Assembly: GCF_000204015.1 (NCBI RefSeq)
Contig: NZ_GL883080.1
Coordinates: 686,464 to 749,194, forward strand
DNA length: 62,731 nt
Origin: Asticcacaulis biprosthecium C19
GTDB lineage: Bacteria; Pseudomonadota; Alphaproteobacteria; Caulobacterales; Caulobacteraceae
Reading direction: 5' to 3'
Positions 16,840-26,229 of this stretch are shown piece by piece (within the stretch, counting starts at the first letter, position 1; each line of letters starts with the position of its first letter). Made by a program: the position numbers and the translations under genes. The notes under the pieces are model-generated. The model was given only the letters and a program-made list of their open reading frames with translations. It had not been told where the DNA came from and made no database searches.

Positions 16840-19800
16840 ATGAAATCCAAAAGGGACGAATCCGTCCAAAATCAAGGCGTTGCCCGTCGTTCTCGTCTGA
16901 GCGTGGCGTTGCTCGGCTCGACGGCTCTGGCCGCCGCGCTTCTGTCGACAGCAGCTTTCGCCCAGGACGCAGCACCGGCCGCCGCCGAGGCCGCCCCGCC
17001 GGCCGATGACACCGTCGTCGTTGTTACCGGTATCCGTGGCGCGCTCCAATCCGCTTCGAGCATCAAGCGCAAGGCCTCGACCTTCGTTGACTCGATCACA
17101 GCTTCGGACGTTTCGGCTCTGCCGGACCTTTCGGTCGCTGAAGCCCTGCAGCGCGTTCCGGGCGTGACTGTCACGCGCTTCACGCTCGGCGGCAGCCCCG
17201 ACTTCCCGTCGCCCGAAGGTCGCGGTAACCTGATCCGCGGTCTGGGTTTTGTGCGTTCGGAATTCAACGGCCGTGACGCTTTCTCGGCCAATGCCGGTCG
17301 TGCACTTGAATGGTCCAGCATTCCGCCGCAGCTCGTCGGCGGCGTTGACGTTTATAAGAACTCGTCGGCCGACTTGATCGAAGGCGGCATCGGCGGCACG
17401 ATTAACCTGCGCACGCTGGAACCCTTTGATCGCAAGGGCTATTTTGCGTCCGTTTCGGCGGATTTCAACTATGGTGACCTGGCCAAGAAGTGGTCGCCAT
17501 CCTACAACGCCATGATCGGCAATCGCTGGCAGACGGATATCGGTGAATTCGGCCTGATGGGCTCCTATTCGACCTCGAAGCTGCTGTCGCGGATCGAAGG
17601 CTGGCAGCAGCCTGCGCCGATCCCGCGCGTTATTGGCGCCAATGGCAACAGCACGGGCGAGCGTCTCACCCACGAGCCGCGGACGACCACTGACCCGATT
17701 GCCGGCGCCATGCTGGGTTTCCAGATGCGTACCAACGATGTCGATCGTAATCGTGACAGCTTCTATATCGCCGGGCAATGGAAGAATGACAATTCCCGCC
17801 TGACCGCCAAGTACATCCGTGTTGACAACGAGACCCAGGGCGTCGAGCGTACGCTCGAATCCTTCCCGGGCGGCAACAATAACCAGCTCTACTCCTTCAG
17901 CAATGCTGTGTACGACACGAGCTGGTCCACCCCGGCTCTGAATCTCTGTAACGACCCGAACGCTGACGCTACGCGCGGTCAGGACTACTGCGAAAAGACT
18001 TTTGCGACTACGGGCGGCCTGATGCAGTCCGGCCTGATCACCAAGGACGAAGATTCGTGGTTTGGAGCCTATGGTCTCCATATCGACGTTCTGTCGATCG
18101 GCAAGACTGAGAAGTCGACGACCGAAGACCTGAGCCTGAACTATAAGTGGCGTCCGACAGACCGCCTGTATGTCGAGCTCGACGCGCAGCAGACCAAGGC
18201 CACGGCCTCGGTTGACGAGCTGTGGGGCGGTACCACGACTTTTGCTATGGCCCAAATTGCGGCTGACCTTGACAACCCGCGTGTTCGTTTGACGATTGAT
18301 CCGCGGACACGGTTCAGCGACGCCTTCAACGGCAACGGCGGTTATGTCTCTACGCCGATTACCGGCACGGACGATCCCAGCAATACGTTCTGGAAGTTCA
18401 ACTCGCAGGGCCATCAGCGCGGCACCGGTGAATTGACGGCCTTCCGCGCCGATGTGCAATACGACTTCGAGGACAATGCCTGGTTCAAGTCGGTGAAGTT
18501 TGGCGTCCGTACGTCCGAGCGTAGCCAGGTCAACAAGCAAGCAGACCTGAACTGGGGCGGCATCGGACCGCGTTGGGGCAATGTCGGTCTCGGCACACTG
18601 GCAGCGATGGATTCCTCGCTGTATGAGAAGATGGATTTCGCTGACTTCTACCGCGACTCCGGCGTGCTGCAGACGGATCAGGGCGGCCAGACCAAGTTCG
18701 CGGTCATCAGTTCCGAACTGCTGCTCAATCCCGAGAAAATGCTGCGCTTCATGCAGGCCGATAGCCGACTGTCGAACCCCGATGGTACGCTGAAGACCAA
18801 CTGGACAACGCAGCTGGATGAGAATTACCAGCCCATCTTTAATCCCGCGAACGTCTCAACCATTGTTGAAAAGACCGACAATGTCTATTTGATGGCCAAC
18901 TTCGGGCATGACTTCGATAATGGCATGTCGCTCGACGGTAACTTCGGCTTGCGCTACACCTCGACCAAGCTGAATTCGGAAGGATTCCTCAGCTATCGAT
19001 CGATCGACGCCGATCCGCAAACGGCCTCGACGACGGCCAATCCCCGGACACCGGATGCTGAAAGCCGTGACTCCGTGCAAGACTTCCTGCCGGAAACGAC
19101 GAGTTTCATGTGCCCGGGACTGTCCGCGGCATTGACGCCAACTGAACAGGCTGCGCCACCCAATGGTGGCGGCTGGACGCCCGCCACAGCACGTTTCCGT
19201 GGCTGCCCGGAAGGCCAGATCGGCAAGTCCGAAGCGCAATCCGTCAACATCGACGACGAACACTGGCTACCTTCGTTCAACGTTAAGTGGAATTTGAACG
19301 AAGACATGTTGATCCGTTTTGGGGCCAGCAAGAACATCAGCCGTCCGAACATCCAGGACATGCGTGCCGGCCAACAAATGCGTGCCGTTACTGCCCGTTT
19401 GGCTTTCCCGGTCATCCCGAGATGTGTGCCCCAAGCCCCCGCAACGACCTGTACCGAGGATCCATTGTTCGGTGTTGACCGCGGTGCGTCGTCCTTCCAG
19501 CTGGAGCAAATGCGTGTCACGGGTGGTAACCCCAGACTTAAGCCGACGACCTCGATCAACTATGATCTGTCATGGGAGTGGTACTTCCAGGGCGGGACGG
19601 TTTCGACGGCCTTCTTCAAGAAGGAACTGAAGAACATCATCCAAAGCGGCGACGAGACGTTGGGGTCCATGACCCTCGATGGCAAGACGGTCAGCGTGGT
19701 CTATGGTGGTCTGGTCAACCAGGAGACAGCCGATATTCAGGGTGTCGAACTGGCCTACCAGCAGTTCTATGACTTCCTGCCGGGTTGGATGTCGCACCTC

Positions 19801-20259
19801 GGTATGCAAGCCAACTTCACCTATATCGACGCAAGCGCTGCTCCCCCGCCGCCCTTCGTCGACGCAGATGGCGATGGCACGCCTGACTCCTACGCCACCA
19901 TCTATCGCTTTGGCGTCAACAACCTGCTGGGGCAATCCAAGTACATCCTCAACGTTGTCGGTATCTATCAGGACGACAAATGGGAAGGTCGCCTGGCTTA
20001 CAACTGGCGCGATGAGAACCTGACCACCTACCGTGACTACATCACCGGTGGTCCGATCTTTAACTCGGCGGTTGGTTTCCTGGACGGCTCGATCAAGTAC
20101 GACGTGAACCAAAAGCTTCAGGTGTCCTTGAACGCGTCGAACCTGCTCGACACCAAGAACAAGGCCGAAGCGCAAATCAGCGCAGATGGCCAACGCGTTG
20201 ATCGCTTCAGCTTCCTGAACGACCGTCGCTTTGTTTTGAGCGTTCGCTACCAGTACTAA
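16840..20259 (+). CDS. TonB-dependent receptor for oligosaccharides
   Basis: A 1139-residue outer-membrane receptor that imports a ligand using TonB energy. It has a long signal peptide (cleavage near residue 42, AFA|QD), a plug domain (about 65-230: VVVVTGIRGALQSA, LPDLSVAEALQRVPGVTV) and a 22-strand barrel ending in an aromatic C terminus (VRYQY). The length and plug features match the large receptor class common in Caulobacterales and xanthomonads. Its place after eight carbohydrate-active genes suggests xylo- or arabino-oligosaccharide uptake. A terminator hairpin follows the stop. Confidence 0.93.
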   Translation: MKSKRDESVQNQGVARRSRLSVALLGSTALAAALLSTAAFAQDAAPAAAEAAPPADDTVVVVTGIRGALQSASSIKRKASTFVDSITASDVSALPDLSVAEALQRVPGVTVTRFTLGGSPDFPSPEGRGNLIRGLGFVRSEFNGRDAFSANAGRALEWSSIPPQLVGGVDVYKNSSADLIEGGIGGTINLRTLEPFDRKGYFASVSADFNYGDLAKKWSPSYNAMIGNRWQTDIGEFGLMGSYSTSKLLSRIEGWQQPAPIPRVIGANGNSTGERLTHEPRTTTDPIAGAMLGFQMRTNDVDRNRDSFYIAGQWKNDNSRLTAKYIRVDNETQGVERTLESFPGGNNNQLYSFSNAVYDTSWSTPALNLCNDPNADATRGQDYCEKTFATTGGLMQSGLITKDEDSWFGAYGLHIDVLSIGKTEKSTTEDLSLNYKWRPTDRLYVELDAQQTKATASVDELWGGTTTFAMAQIAADLDNPRVRLTIDPRTRFSDAFNGNGGYVSTPITGTDDPSNTFWKFNSQGHQRGTGELTAFRADVQYDFEDNAWFKSVKFGVRTSERSQVNKQADLNWGGIGPRWGNVGLGTLAAMDSSLYEKMDFADFYRDSGVLQTDQGGQTKFAVISSELLLNPEKMLRFMQADSRLSNPDGTLKTNWTTQLDENYQPIFNPANVSTIVEKTDNVYLMANFGHDFDNGMSLDGNFGLRYTSTKLNSEGFLSYRSIDADPQTASTTANPRTPDAESRDSVQDFLPETTSFMCPGLSAALTPTEQAAPPNGGGWTPATARFRGCPEGQIGKSEAQSVNIDDEHWLPSFNVKWNLNEDMLIRFGASKNISRPNIQDMRAGQQMRAVTARLAFPVIPRCVPQAPATTCTEDPLFGVDRGASSFQLEQMRVTGGNPRLKPTTSINYDLSWEWYFQGGTVSTAFFKKELKNIIQSGDETLGSMTLDGKTVSVVYGGLVNQETADIQGVELAYQQFYDFLPGWMSHLGMQANFTYIDASAAPPPPFVDADGDGTPDSYATIYRFGVNNLLGQSKYILNVVGIYQDDKWEGRLAYNWRDENLTTYRDYITGGPIFNSAVGFLDGSIKYDVNQKLQVSLNASNLLDTKNKAEAQISADGQRVDRFSFLNDRRFVLSVRYQY

Positions 20260-20281
20260 GTGCGCAACGCATGACGTCCGG

Positions 20282-20313
20282 CAAGGGGTGGGAAATACAC
20301 CCACCCCTTGTTT
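20282..20313 (+). terminator. intrinsic terminator after the TonB receptor
   Basis: A perfect 11-bp stem CAAGGGGTGGG/CCCACCCCTTG (20282-20292 with 20300-20310) with a 7-nt loop, followed by a short TTT. It lies 22 bp after the stop codon. Confidence 0.8.
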
Positions 20314-20466
20314 GGTCATGTTGCGTACATATTTATGTTGAGTAGATGCGGGTAAGCGCCGCTCCGGGGGCCGGTTTGATCAGGCTGTCTGATCGAGCGT
20401 TTTATTCGGTGATCTGTTGCACGGCGGCCAAGGCCGCGTTGGCAGCAGGCGAGAAGGAATTCCACA

Positions 20467-21102
20467 ATGAACAAATTTCTGACCATCGTGGCTTCGGCCA
20501 TAGCCATAAGTGCAGTTGGCGGCCTGCCATCTGTCGCTATGGCGCAAGACTCTCTCTATCAGCCTGTCGCCTCAACGGGTGGTGCGGGTTACACGTCGGC
20601 CTCTATGGGCGATAATCGCTATGTTGTCGTCTTCACGGGCGAAGCGCGCACGAAGAAGGCCGTGGCGGCCAACTATGCCTTGCTGCGCGCCGCGGAATTG
20701 ACGGCAGAATCCGGCTTTGAGTGGTTCGCCGTTCTCAGTTCCACGGTCAAAAGCATCGAGCAGGGCGGCGAAGATGATATTGCGTCGCGCACGGGCTCTT
20801 TCATGGGTAACACCATGTCCGCGACGGGCAGCGCCGGTGGATCGGGCACAGGTCCGGCTGGTGGCAATAGTGCCGGGGGCGGTGACGGCAATGTTCAGAT
20901 GGGCCCTTCCACAGGCGGGTTCGGCGGCGGTGATGTTCCTCCGTCGGTTCTCGAACGTTGGAAGCCAAAGAAGGTCATTCAGGCGGCTCTGATTATCCAG
21001 ATGGGCAGTGGTGATGAAGCCAAGTTCGACGGCGTCAAAAAACAGCCGGAAATCTTCGAAGCCAAGTCGACAATCGAAGAACTCCGCGCGTCCATGCAAT
21101 AG
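20467..21102 (+). CDS. small secreted glycine-rich protein, resembles CC0125/CC1285-type
   Basis: A 211-residue exported protein (signal ending MA|QD near residue 27). The N-terminal domain (YVVVFTGEARTKKAV, YALLRAAELTAESGFEWF) looks like the CC0125/CC1285 lipoprotein-type domain of Caulobacter, but there is no lipobox cysteine. The middle (about 115-155) is a low-complexity Gly/Ser/Asn stretch. The C-terminal part includes WKPKKVIQAALIIQMG. Function is unknown. GAGAAGG ahead of the ATG supports the start. It is a separate unit between the receptor terminator and the hairpin at 21118. Confidence 0.7.
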   Translation: MNKFLTIVASAIAISAVGGLPSVAMAQDSLYQPVASTGGAGYTSASMGDNRYVVVFTGEARTKKAVAANYALLRAAELTAESGFEWFAVLSSTVKSIEQGGEDDIASRTGSFMGNTMSATGSAGGSGTGPAGGNSAGGGDGNVQMGPSTGGFGGGDVPPSVLERWKPKKVIQAALIIQMGSGDEAKFDGVKKQPEIFEAKSTIEELRASMQ

Positions 21103-21117
21103 GTCGGTGCTAAGTTT

Positions 21118-21149
21118 GTGCGCTAAGTCATGATAATGACTTGGCGCAC
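21118..21149. terminator. strong hairpin after the glycine-rich protein gene
   Basis: A 14-bp stem (GTGCGC-T-AAGTCAT pairing with ATGACTT-G-GCGCAC, one wobble) with a GATA loop begins 15 bp after the stop at 21102. It has no T-tract, so it may be a transcript-stabilising 3' end or a weak terminator. Confidence 0.5.
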
Positions 21150-21320
21150 GGCACTTCACGGGTCGCGCCAAGGTGTTTTGAGTATTGAATGTTGTCGTTG
21201 CGCTTCAGTGTGTAGTTCACGCAAGTTGTGATTGGCAAAATGGGCATTTAAATACTTTGTATGCGCGCCTCCAAATCTCAAAGTACAGTAGTTCATAAGT
21301 CTATTTATACATTATATTTG

Positions 21321-21348
21321 TTGACTTTGAATTTGTATGAGTTATAAT
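21321..21348 (+). promoter_or_regulatory. sigma-70-type promoter of the halogenase operon
   Basis: TTGACT (21321-21326), a 16-bp spacer and TATAAT (21343-21348) form the best consensus promoter in the window. Transcription would start near 21355, leaving a leader of about 300 nt before the first halogenase gene. Confidence 0.6.
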
Positions 21349-21661
21349 GATTGTGGTTTCAATTCTTCTCCCGAAAAATTGTGCCAAAGCGATCGGGGGC
21401 GTCGCGCCCGAGAAACGCGGCGCCCTTATCACGTTTTCACCTGTCACATCGAAGCTATGAAACGGTCGCCGTGAGCTATATCCGGCGCGTAGTCGTGCTT
21501 GTGAGTCTCCCCCGCGCCAACCACAAGACGACACGTCGGTACACCGCAAGGACGGTGGCAGATTGACGCAATTGCTCATGATCTTGGTCGTTATGGCGCA
21601 ATTCATTGTATAACTATATTCCAGGCCAGGCCCGACACTCTGGCGGAGAGGACACCGAGCA

Positions 21662-23203
21662 ATGAGCGATAATCCCCAGGCAATTAAAAGCATATGCATT
21701 GTGGGCGGTGGTACGGCGGGCTGGATGGCGGCATCCGCCCTGGCGCACGAATTCAAGAGACTGCCGATCTCCATTACTCTGGTGGAATCCGACGAGATAG
21801 GCACGGTGGGTGTTGGTGAAGCCACCCTGCCTCACATCCGTAATTTCAATACAGCCCTCAACATAGACGAAGTCACCTTCATGAAGGCGACCGAAGCGAC
21901 ATTCAAACTCGGCATCGAGTTCTGCAACTGGGGCCGTATCGGCGACCGTTATATTCATCCGTTTGGCGACTACGGCGAAAAGATCGACGGCATTCCCTTC
22001 TATCAGCATTGGCTGCGCCTGCAGAAACTCGGCCTGGCCTCCCGTCTTGACGATTATGCCTTTCCGACCTCCATCGCCGAAGCCAACCGTTTTCGCCACC
22101 CCTCGACCGACCCGACCCGGATAGAATCGACCTACGGCTATGCCTATCAATTCGACGCGACACGCTACGCCGCCTTTCTGCGTCAGTTTGCCGAGGCGCG
22201 GGGCGTCGTCAGACGGCAGGGCAAGGTCGTTGATACGCGACTGGACGCCGAAACCGGGCATGTCGCAGCGCTGACGCTGGACAGTGGCGAGGTTGTAGCG
22301 GCCGATCTATACGTAGATTGTTCCGGTTTTCGCGGCCTTCTCATCGAGCAGGCGCTGAAAACGGGCTATGACGATTGGAGCCAGTGGCTGCCGTGCAATC
22401 GGGCCTTGGCTGTGCCGTGCGAATCGCGGGGCACTTTGACGCCGTTCACGCGCGCGACAGCCCTCGAAGCCGGCTGGCAGTGGAGGATACCATTGCAGCA
22501 TCGCACGGGCAATGGCTACGTCTATTGCAGCAGTTTCATCAGCGATGAGGACGCCAGTCGCCGCTTGCTTGGCAATCTGGATGCGCCGGCCCTGGCCGAC
22601 CCGCGTCAGCTCTATTTCACAACCGGCCGACGCAAGAAGTTATGGAATCGCAATGTTGTGGCCATCGGGCTTGCCGCAGGGTTCCTGGAGCCGCTCGAAT
22701 CGACCTCGATCCATCTGATTCAGGAAGGCATCAGTGAGTTGCTGCATATCTTCCCCGACAAGAGATTTCTCCAATCCGATATCGACGAATATAACCGGCG
22801 CATGGGGGTGAATTTTGAACGGGTGCGCGACTTCCTTTTATTGCACTATGCGGCGACCCAGCGTGACGATACCGAGATGTGGCGGCATTTCCGCAACTTG
22901 AAACTTCCCGACAGTCTGGAAGAAAAAATCCAGATATGGCTTACGCGCGGGCAACTCATCCGCTACGAGTTCGGCGTTTTCCTGCCACCAAGCTGGGTTG
23001 CCGTCATGTTGGGACAGAACCTGTTACCGCGTCATTATGATCCGCGTGTCGACCGGATGGCGCACGATACCTTGGTCCAGAACGCAGAGGGCTTGCGGCA
23101 GAGGGTGAACGCCGCGGTGTCGGCAACACCCGACCATAAGGACTATATCCGCCAAATGGGGGCGGCGTCCGACACTGGCCCCCTGATCGCGCAGGCCGTT
23201 TAA
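21662..23203 (+). CDS. flavin-dependent tryptophan-halogenase-family protein 1
   Basis: A 513-residue flavin-dependent halogenase-type enzyme: reduced FAD and O2 make hypohalous acid, which is passed to the substrate through a lysine. Visible are the dinucleotide motif VGGGTAGWMA (14-23), VGVGEATLP (49-57), Lys82 in ATFKLG (matching PrnA Lys79), the WxWxIP halogenase signature (GWQWRIP) and EPLEST carrying the second catalytic Glu. The family is often found near TonB receptors in carbohydrate loci, usually with unknown substrate. It heads a four-gene operon. A partner flavin reductase is not in the window. Confidence 0.9.
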   Translation: MSDNPQAIKSICIVGGGTAGWMAASALAHEFKRLPISITLVESDEIGTVGVGEATLPHIRNFNTALNIDEVTFMKATEATFKLGIEFCNWGRIGDRYIHPFGDYGEKIDGIPFYQHWLRLQKLGLASRLDDYAFPTSIAEANRFRHPSTDPTRIESTYGYAYQFDATRYAAFLRQFAEARGVVRRQGKVVDTRLDAETGHVAALTLDSGEVVAADLYVDCSGFRGLLIEQALKTGYDDWSQWLPCNRALAVPCESRGTLTPFTRATALEAGWQWRIPLQHRTGNGYVYCSSFISDEDASRRLLGNLDAPALADPRQLYFTTGRRKKLWNRNVVAIGLAAGFLEPLESTSIHLIQEGISELLHIFPDKRFLQSDIDEYNRRMGVNFERVRDFLLLHYAATQRDDTEMWRHFRNLKLPDSLEEKIQIWLTRGQLIRYEFGVFLPPSWVAVMLGQNLLPRHYDPRVDRMAHDTLVQNAEGLRQRVNAAVSATPDHKDYIRQMGAASDTGPLIAQAV

Positions 23204-23206
23204 CCC

Positions 23207-24691
23207 ATGGGAACATCTGATACATCGCCTGCGCAGACTGCGGGCCGTCACGTAGTGGTTTGCGGCAGTGGTTTGGCCGCTCAGCAGGTTTGCGCCGCCC
23301 TGGCGCCTTATCTTTGCGACGCGCTCAGCGTGACCTGGATTACGGGTATGTCGGGCGCGGATAGCGATATCGTTTATGGCAACCTCGCACCACCAACGGC
23401 CTACGATTTCAACCTGTCGCTGGGGGTCTCCGAACCGGACCTGATCCTGAACAGCGATACGACCTTCTCATACGGAACGCATGTCACGAACTGGGGCGCA
23501 CGCAGGCTGAACTGGGTGCAGGCTTTTCATCAGCCTCTTCCGGTCCTCGAAGGGGCGACGTTCCAACACTACCTGACGCAACAAGGTCAGTCGGCTCTGG
23601 AGCCGTTTCTGGTATCGGCCATGGCGGCACGGCGCGGCGTCTTTGCTCACCCGCCGGAAGACCTTGCCCACCCGTTGTCGCGGGCGGAATACGGCTATCA
23701 CTTTGACGCCGCGGCGTACGGCGCCCTGTTCGAGCTTGCCGCCGCTCGTGGCGGCGTGCGAAAGGTCGCGGCAGATATTTCCGCGATTGATGCCGTCGAT
23801 GGCGTCATTAACGCCGTTCATCTGAGCAATGGCCAGACCCTGACGGCCGGTTTGTGGATCGACGCCACGGGGCCGCAAGCTATGCTTCTGTCGCAGATCG
23901 CCGGGGTGCGTCAAGGCACCCGGCGTCTGTGCTTCCATCTGACGCGCATGGAAACGGAAACGCCTGGCCCGGCCGTTACCACTATCAACGGTACGCCTTA
24001 TGGCTGGCAGGCAAAGACGGCCTTGCGCACCTCAACGCTCATGCTGACGACCAGCGATCCAGACTCGGACCTGGAGGCCCAAGCCGCATTGGAGACGGCT
24101 CCGCTAAGGTCGGCGACCGTCGATATCTGCTGGCGCGACATGGCCTGGGTTGGCAACTGCGTTGGCATAGGTCACGCGGCCTGTGTGGCGGAACCCCTGA
24201 CCATCGCGCCCATGCGCCTGCTTCAGCGAGATATCGAACGCCTGCTGCCCCTGTTGCCGGTTTCTGACGACCTGTCGGTAGAGCGCCGCGAGTATAATCG
24301 CCAGGCCTTGGCGGACTATGTCCATGCCGACCTGTTCACGCGCGCCCTATTCGAGACGCAACCCATGGACGGGGCTCCGTACTGGCGTGCCGCCACCCGG
24401 ACACCTGCCGATGAACGCCTGGTACGCAAGATCGAACAGTTCGAAAGCCGCGGTCTGCATGTCGCTTTCGATCTCGAACCGTTCGGTCCGGAGGACTGGC
24501 TCACGCTTCACTACGGAATGGGGCGCAGTCCGTTGCGATATGATCGCACTGTTGATGGCGCGGACAGTGCCAGGATCAGGCAGTATCTCGAGACACTCCG
24601 CGGCAACATTGAGAATGCGGTCCGATCCATGCCACCTCACGCAAGCTATCTGAACGGTCTGACCAACTATCTTCGACAAACTAAAGGGTGA
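23207..24691 (+). CDS. degenerate tryptophan-halogenase-family protein 2, likely non-catalytic
   Basis: A 494-residue paralogue of its neighbours that keeps the fold pattern (GYHFDAAAYGALFE, IDATGPQAMLLSQ) but not the chemistry. The first glycine motif is CGSGLAAQQ (19-27) instead of GGGxAGWM. The VGVGEAT segment is replaced by VYGNLAPPT. The catalytic Lys is Ser88 (TTFSYG). WxWxIP is lost (YGWQAKT). EPLES has become EPLTI. The reading frame is intact and packed 3 bp from both neighbours, so it is expressed and kept. A structural or regulatory partner of the active halogenases is my inference. Confidence 0.75.
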   Translation: MGTSDTSPAQTAGRHVVVCGSGLAAQQVCAALAPYLCDALSVTWITGMSGADSDIVYGNLAPPTAYDFNLSLGVSEPDLILNSDTTFSYGTHVTNWGARRLNWVQAFHQPLPVLEGATFQHYLTQQGQSALEPFLVSAMAARRGVFAHPPEDLAHPLSRAEYGYHFDAAAYGALFELAAARGGVRKVAADISAIDAVDGVINAVHLSNGQTLTAGLWIDATGPQAMLLSQIAGVRQGTRRLCFHLTRMETETPGPAVTTINGTPYGWQAKTALRTSTLMLTTSDPDSDLEAQAALETAPLRSATVDICWRDMAWVGNCVGIGHAACVAEPLTIAPMRLLQRDIERLLPLLPVSDDLSVERREYNRQALADYVHADLFTRALFETQPMDGAPYWRAATRTPADERLVRKIEQFESRGLHVAFDLEPFGPEDWLTLHYGMGRSPLRYDRTVDGADSARIRQYLETLRGNIENAVRSMPPHASYLNGLTNYLRQTKG

Positions 24692-24694
24692 GGC

Positions 24695-26200
24695 ATGACC
24701 TCGTATATAAAGAAGATCGTCATTCTGGGCGGCGGATCCGCGGGCTGGATGACGGCGGCGGCACTATCCAGCCAACTCGATCCGAAATTCGTTTCGATCA
24801 CCCTGGTCGAGTCTGACCAGATCGGCACGATCGGTGTCGGCGAAGCGACCATCCCTGAGATCATCAATTTCAACCGTCACCTCGGCATTCGCGAAGACGA
24901 GTTCATGAAGGCGACCCACGCCACCTTCAAGCTGGGCATCGAGTTCGTCGACTGGGGGCGCAAGGGCGATGCCTATATACATCCGTTCGGCGGCCATGGC
25001 GTCGACATGAATGGTTACGAGTTCCATCAGTACTGGCTGCGCAGCCGTGCCGACGGCAATACGCATCCGATCGACGCCTACAGCATGTCCGCTGTTGCTT
25101 CCCGCCAAAACCGGTTTGACCTGCCGGGAACGACAAATTCTCCGCGCGGTCATATTCGCTATGCCTATCATTTCGATGCCACCCTGTATGCCCGTTTCCT
25201 GCGCACCTATGCGGAGGCGAGGGGCGTGCGCCGTGTCGAAGGCAAGGTCGAGGAGGTTCTGCAAGCGCCGGAATCGGGAGACATCACCGCGCTGAGGCTC
25301 GACACGGGCGAGACGATCAACGGGGAACTGTTCTTCGACTGCACGGGGTTCAGCGCGCTTCTGATCGGGAAGACCCTGGGTGTTGGGTATAATGACTGGA
25401 GTCACTGGCTGCCCTGCGACACGGCGCAGGCGGTGCCTTGCGCCCATGCCGGTCCGCTCTTGCCCTATACGCGCTCGACGGCCCGGACCGCGGGCTGGCA
25501 ATGGCGGATCCCGACCCAGACCCGTACCGGCAACGGTCATATCTACAGCAGCGCCTTCATGGAGGACGACGAAGCCACCGCGATCCTGCTCGCCAATCTT
25601 GACGGCGAGGCCATGGCATCACCTCGTCAAATTCGCTTCAAGGCCGGCCACCGCCACGCCTTCTGGAAGAAAAATTGCGTCGCCATCGGCCTGTCGGCCG
25701 GTTTTCTTGAGCCACTGGAATCGACCTCGATCTACCTGATTCAGGAAGGCATCAGCCGCTTTATCGCGCTGTTTCCCGACGCTTCGCTGCCCGAGGTGGT
25801 GCGCAAGGAATATAACCAGCACATGCAGACCGAATTCGAGCAGGTGCGCGACTTTATTATTCTGCATTACAGTGCGACCGAACGCGACGATACGCCGTTC
25901 TGGAACTACTGCCGCAACATGAGCATTCCCGATAGCCTCAATCACAAGATCGAATTGTTCCGGACGGCGGGTCGGACCTACGCCTACAGGGAGGAGCTGT
26001 TCGGACGCCCGAGCTGGATTGCCGTGTTCCTCGGCCAGGGCATCATGCCGCGAAGCTTCGACCCTGTGATCGCCATGCTGCCGTCTGATGCCGTGAGGGA
26101 CAGCCTTGACTCCATGCGTCAGGCCATGCACGCCGAAGCTGGCCGCATGCCCACCCACGCCGCCTTTCTGCAAAGCTACTGCCCCGCTGTAAGGGCCTAA
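24695..26200 (+). CDS. flavin-dependent tryptophan-halogenase-family protein 3
   Basis: A 501-residue halogenase-type enzyme with all key features: LGGGSAGWM (11-19), IGVGEATIP, Lys79 in ATFKLG (same number as PrnA Lys79), GWQWRIP and EPLESTSIYLIQ. It starts 3 bp after the preceding stop. It is close in sequence to proteins 1 and 4 and more distant from protein 2. The substrate is not known; Trp itself is not assured, because this environmental subgroup includes enzymes that prefer indole or unidentified substrates. Confidence 0.9.
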   Translation: MTSYIKKIVILGGGSAGWMTAAALSSQLDPKFVSITLVESDQIGTIGVGEATIPEIINFNRHLGIREDEFMKATHATFKLGIEFVDWGRKGDAYIHPFGGHGVDMNGYEFHQYWLRSRADGNTHPIDAYSMSAVASRQNRFDLPGTTNSPRGHIRYAYHFDATLYARFLRTYAEARGVRRVEGKVEEVLQAPESGDITALRLDTGETINGELFFDCTGFSALLIGKTLGVGYNDWSHWLPCDTAQAVPCAHAGPLLPYTRSTARTAGWQWRIPTQTRTGNGHIYSSAFMEDDEATAILLANLDGEAMASPRQIRFKAGHRHAFWKKNCVAIGLSAGFLEPLESTSIYLIQEGISRFIALFPDASLPEVVRKEYNQHMQTEFEQVRDFIILHYSATERDDTPFWNYCRNMSIPDSLNHKIELFRTAGRTYAYREELFGRPSWIAVFLGQGIMPRSFDPVIAMLPSDAVRDSLDSMRQAMHAEAGRMPTHAAFLQSYCPAVRA

Positions 26201-26229
26201 ATTTTTAGCGCCAACCGCAAAGCCACATC

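Larger units (their letters stand above)
21103..21661. other. 559-bp leader region of the halogenase operon
   Basis: This region holds the hairpin at 21118, an AT-rich block (21230-21350) with a promoter, then about 310 bp of GC-richer leader. An open frame of 71 codons (21351-21566) lies in the leader but lacks a ribosome site and protein-like composition, so I do not call it. Confidence 0.5.

Noticed and set aside
16831-18540. Open frame of 569 codons antisense to the TonB receptor
   Set aside because: No ribosome site or recognisable domain; the sense strand is clearly coding.
21351-21566. 71-codon open frame in the halogenase leader
   Set aside because: No ribosome site, Arg/Ser/Val-rich random composition.
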